Assembly (NCBI GenBank): GCA_018401565.1
Contig: JAGYKS010000039.1
Span: 248,001-312,000, forward strand
Direction: 5' to 3'
DNA from: Acidimicrobiales bacterium
Lineage (GTDB): Bacteria > Actinomycetota > Acidimicrobiia > Acidimicrobiales > Acidimicrobilacustridaceae
DNA: 64,000 bases
A model generated the notes under the pieces. That model was given only the letters and a program-made list of their open reading frames with translations. It was not told where the DNA came from and made no database searches. Position 1 is the first letter of the stretch, and every line of letters starts with the position of its first letter. This document shows, piece by piece, positions 62,836-64,000 of this stretch. Position numbers and translations under genes: made by a program.

Positions 62836-64000
62836 CTAGCCGATCCGCACCGGCAGCTGCGCGGACCGCGCACCTGACCGCCCGACCACGTGACGGCGGC
62901 AGGGTCGGCCAGCGGAAGTCGCTGCCGTAGCGCTGCATCCACACGTCCACGGCCACCTGCATCTCCATGCGGGCCAGGTTGGACCCGGCACAGCGGTGGA
63001 TGCCCAGGCCGAAGGCGGCGTGGCGGTTGACCTCGCGGTCGATGACCACCTCGTCGGGATCCTCGAACACCTCGGGGTCACGGTTGGCGGCCGGGAACGG
63101 CGGCAGCACCACTCGTTGGCCTTCATGGGGCAGCCGTTGAACTCGAAGTCGTCTTTGACCAGACGGGCCATGGTCACCGGGGCGTAGGCCCGCAGGAACT
63201 CCTCGATGGCCAGCGGCAGCAGCTCGGGCTCGGCGGCCAGCCGTCACGGTCCGACGGCGTCTTGGCCAGATGCCACAGCGACGCCCCGATGCCGCTCCAG
63301 GTGGTGTCGATGCCGGCGATGAGCAACAGGGCCATGGTGCCGCCCACGTGCTCCTCGTTCAGCGGCTCCCCACCCATCTCGGCGCTCAGCAGGTAGTTGG
63401 TGAGGTCGTCACGCGGGTTGGCGATGTGGTCTTCGATCTGGTTGCGCAGGTAACCGTCCAGCAGCCCGAAGTTCTCGAGGCGCTTTTCGACCGGCAGGTC
63501 CACGCTTTCGAGGGCGTTGTGGATGATGGTGCGGAAGATGTCGGCGTCCTCGGGCGGGAAGCCCAGCATCTTGGCGATCACCTGCACCGGGATGTGCTGG
63601 GCGTAGTCAGCGGCGGCGTCGACCACGTCCTTGCCCTCGAGTTGGTCGAGCAGGTCGTTGCAGAACTGACGGGTGAACGGCTCGAGTTCCTCAACGGCCT
63701 TGGGCGAGAACGCCGGCAGCAACAGGCGGCGGGCGTCGTGGTGAAACGGCGGGTCCGACGAGATGGGAGGAGCAACGCCCTGGGGGGCCGGCATCATGGG
63801 CCTGCCCTCGGTCACGATGGGGCTCTGTGAGCTGAAGTGTTCGGTGTCGTAGGCGATGGCCGACACGTCCTCATGGCGGGTGGGCAGCCACACCCCGCCG
63901 TAGCGGTCGGAGTGAACCACCGGGCATTCGCTGGCCCTGATGTCGGCCCAGATCGGGTAGGGATCAGCCGCCCACACCTCGTCGGTGTGGTCGAAGTCGG
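62836..64000 (-). CDS. Cytochrome P450 (partial, several indels)
   Basis: The 5' end lies beyond the window. The first part (YPIWADIRASECPVVHS, HHDARRLLLPAFSPKAVEEL, ALLLIAGIDTTWSGIGASLW) gives the I-helix with the oxygen-activating Thr. Frame changes near 63230, 63110, 62915 and 62870 split the rest: RDPEVFEDPDEVVIDRE, haem motif FGLGIHRCAGSNLARMEM, then GQVRGPR and LPVRIG at the stop. The Cys ligand is present. Actinobacterial CYP of unknown substrate. The number of shifts could also mean a decaying gene. Confidence 0.82.

Overview
High-GC actinobacterial chromosome fragment, most like an aquatic member of the class Acidimicrobiia (inference). Supporting signs are the paired ArsA/GET3-like ATPases known from mycobacteria, an acyl-CoA carboxylase epsilon subunit, a microbial rhodopsin of the marine/freshwater actinobacterial kind, S-layer-homology proteins, the ffs-dnaX-ybaB-recR block, and many genes that appear to be transcribed without a leader. 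It is ordinary core and metabolic DNA with one small accessory island at about 45.4-48.3 kb.

Layout. 0-5 kb: NfeD-like protease (cut by the edge), two ArsA/GET3 ATPases, a rhodopsin, a STAS protein divergent from a receiver protein, tRNA-Pro, MazG. 5-13 kb: asd and lysC, membrane-anchored cyclophilin and FKBP, peptidase E-like hydrolase with a methyltransferase, 3-hydroxyacyl-CoA dehydrogenase, a lipoprotein, aat. 13-25 kb: B12-dependent MeaA/Ecm-type mutase, phosphoesterase, acyl-CoA carboxylase beta and epsilon, a persulfide module with its CsoR-family regulator, a 5'-3' exonuclease, epimerase, crotonyl-CoA carboxylase/reductase, thiolase. Together the acyl-CoA genes make up most of an ethylmalonyl-CoA pathway. 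25-35 kb: ald, panE-like, two metallo-beta-lactamase-fold enzymes, a tandem pair of secreted alpha/beta hydrolases (one fused to SLH domains), pyrE, gluQ. 35-46 kb: DUF308-DUF389 membrane protein, CFA-synthase-like methyltransferase, prfC, serine hydrolase, Fur regulator, two alpha/beta hydrolases and an alpha-galactosidase. 45.4-48.3 kb: island with AbiEi, TrmO and VapBC delimited by copies of one repeat. 48-64 kb: phytanoyl-CoA dioxygenase-like gene, ABC exporter with TetR, two tRNA-Ser around tadA, SRP RNA, dnaX-ybaB-recR, PaaX regulator divergent from a desaturase, larB/larC, pheA, a YcnI-like protein, and a cytochrome P450 running off the right edge.

Three window-wide patterns stand out. 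(1) At least sixteen recognisable genes are split by small indels, often in G/C runs, so sequence or assembly errors are likely; affected genes are annotated over their full span. (2) About nineteen genes have a TAnnnT hexamer 6-8 bases before the start codon and no ribosome-binding site, a leaderless arrangement. (3) Short tandem repeats (9-21 bp) are unusually common just after stop codons and near protein ends.

The most notable single observation is the rhodopsin. It keeps the proton-pump residues (Asp92, Thr96, Glu103) but has Arg229 (AGG) where the retinal-binding Schiff-base lysine should be.
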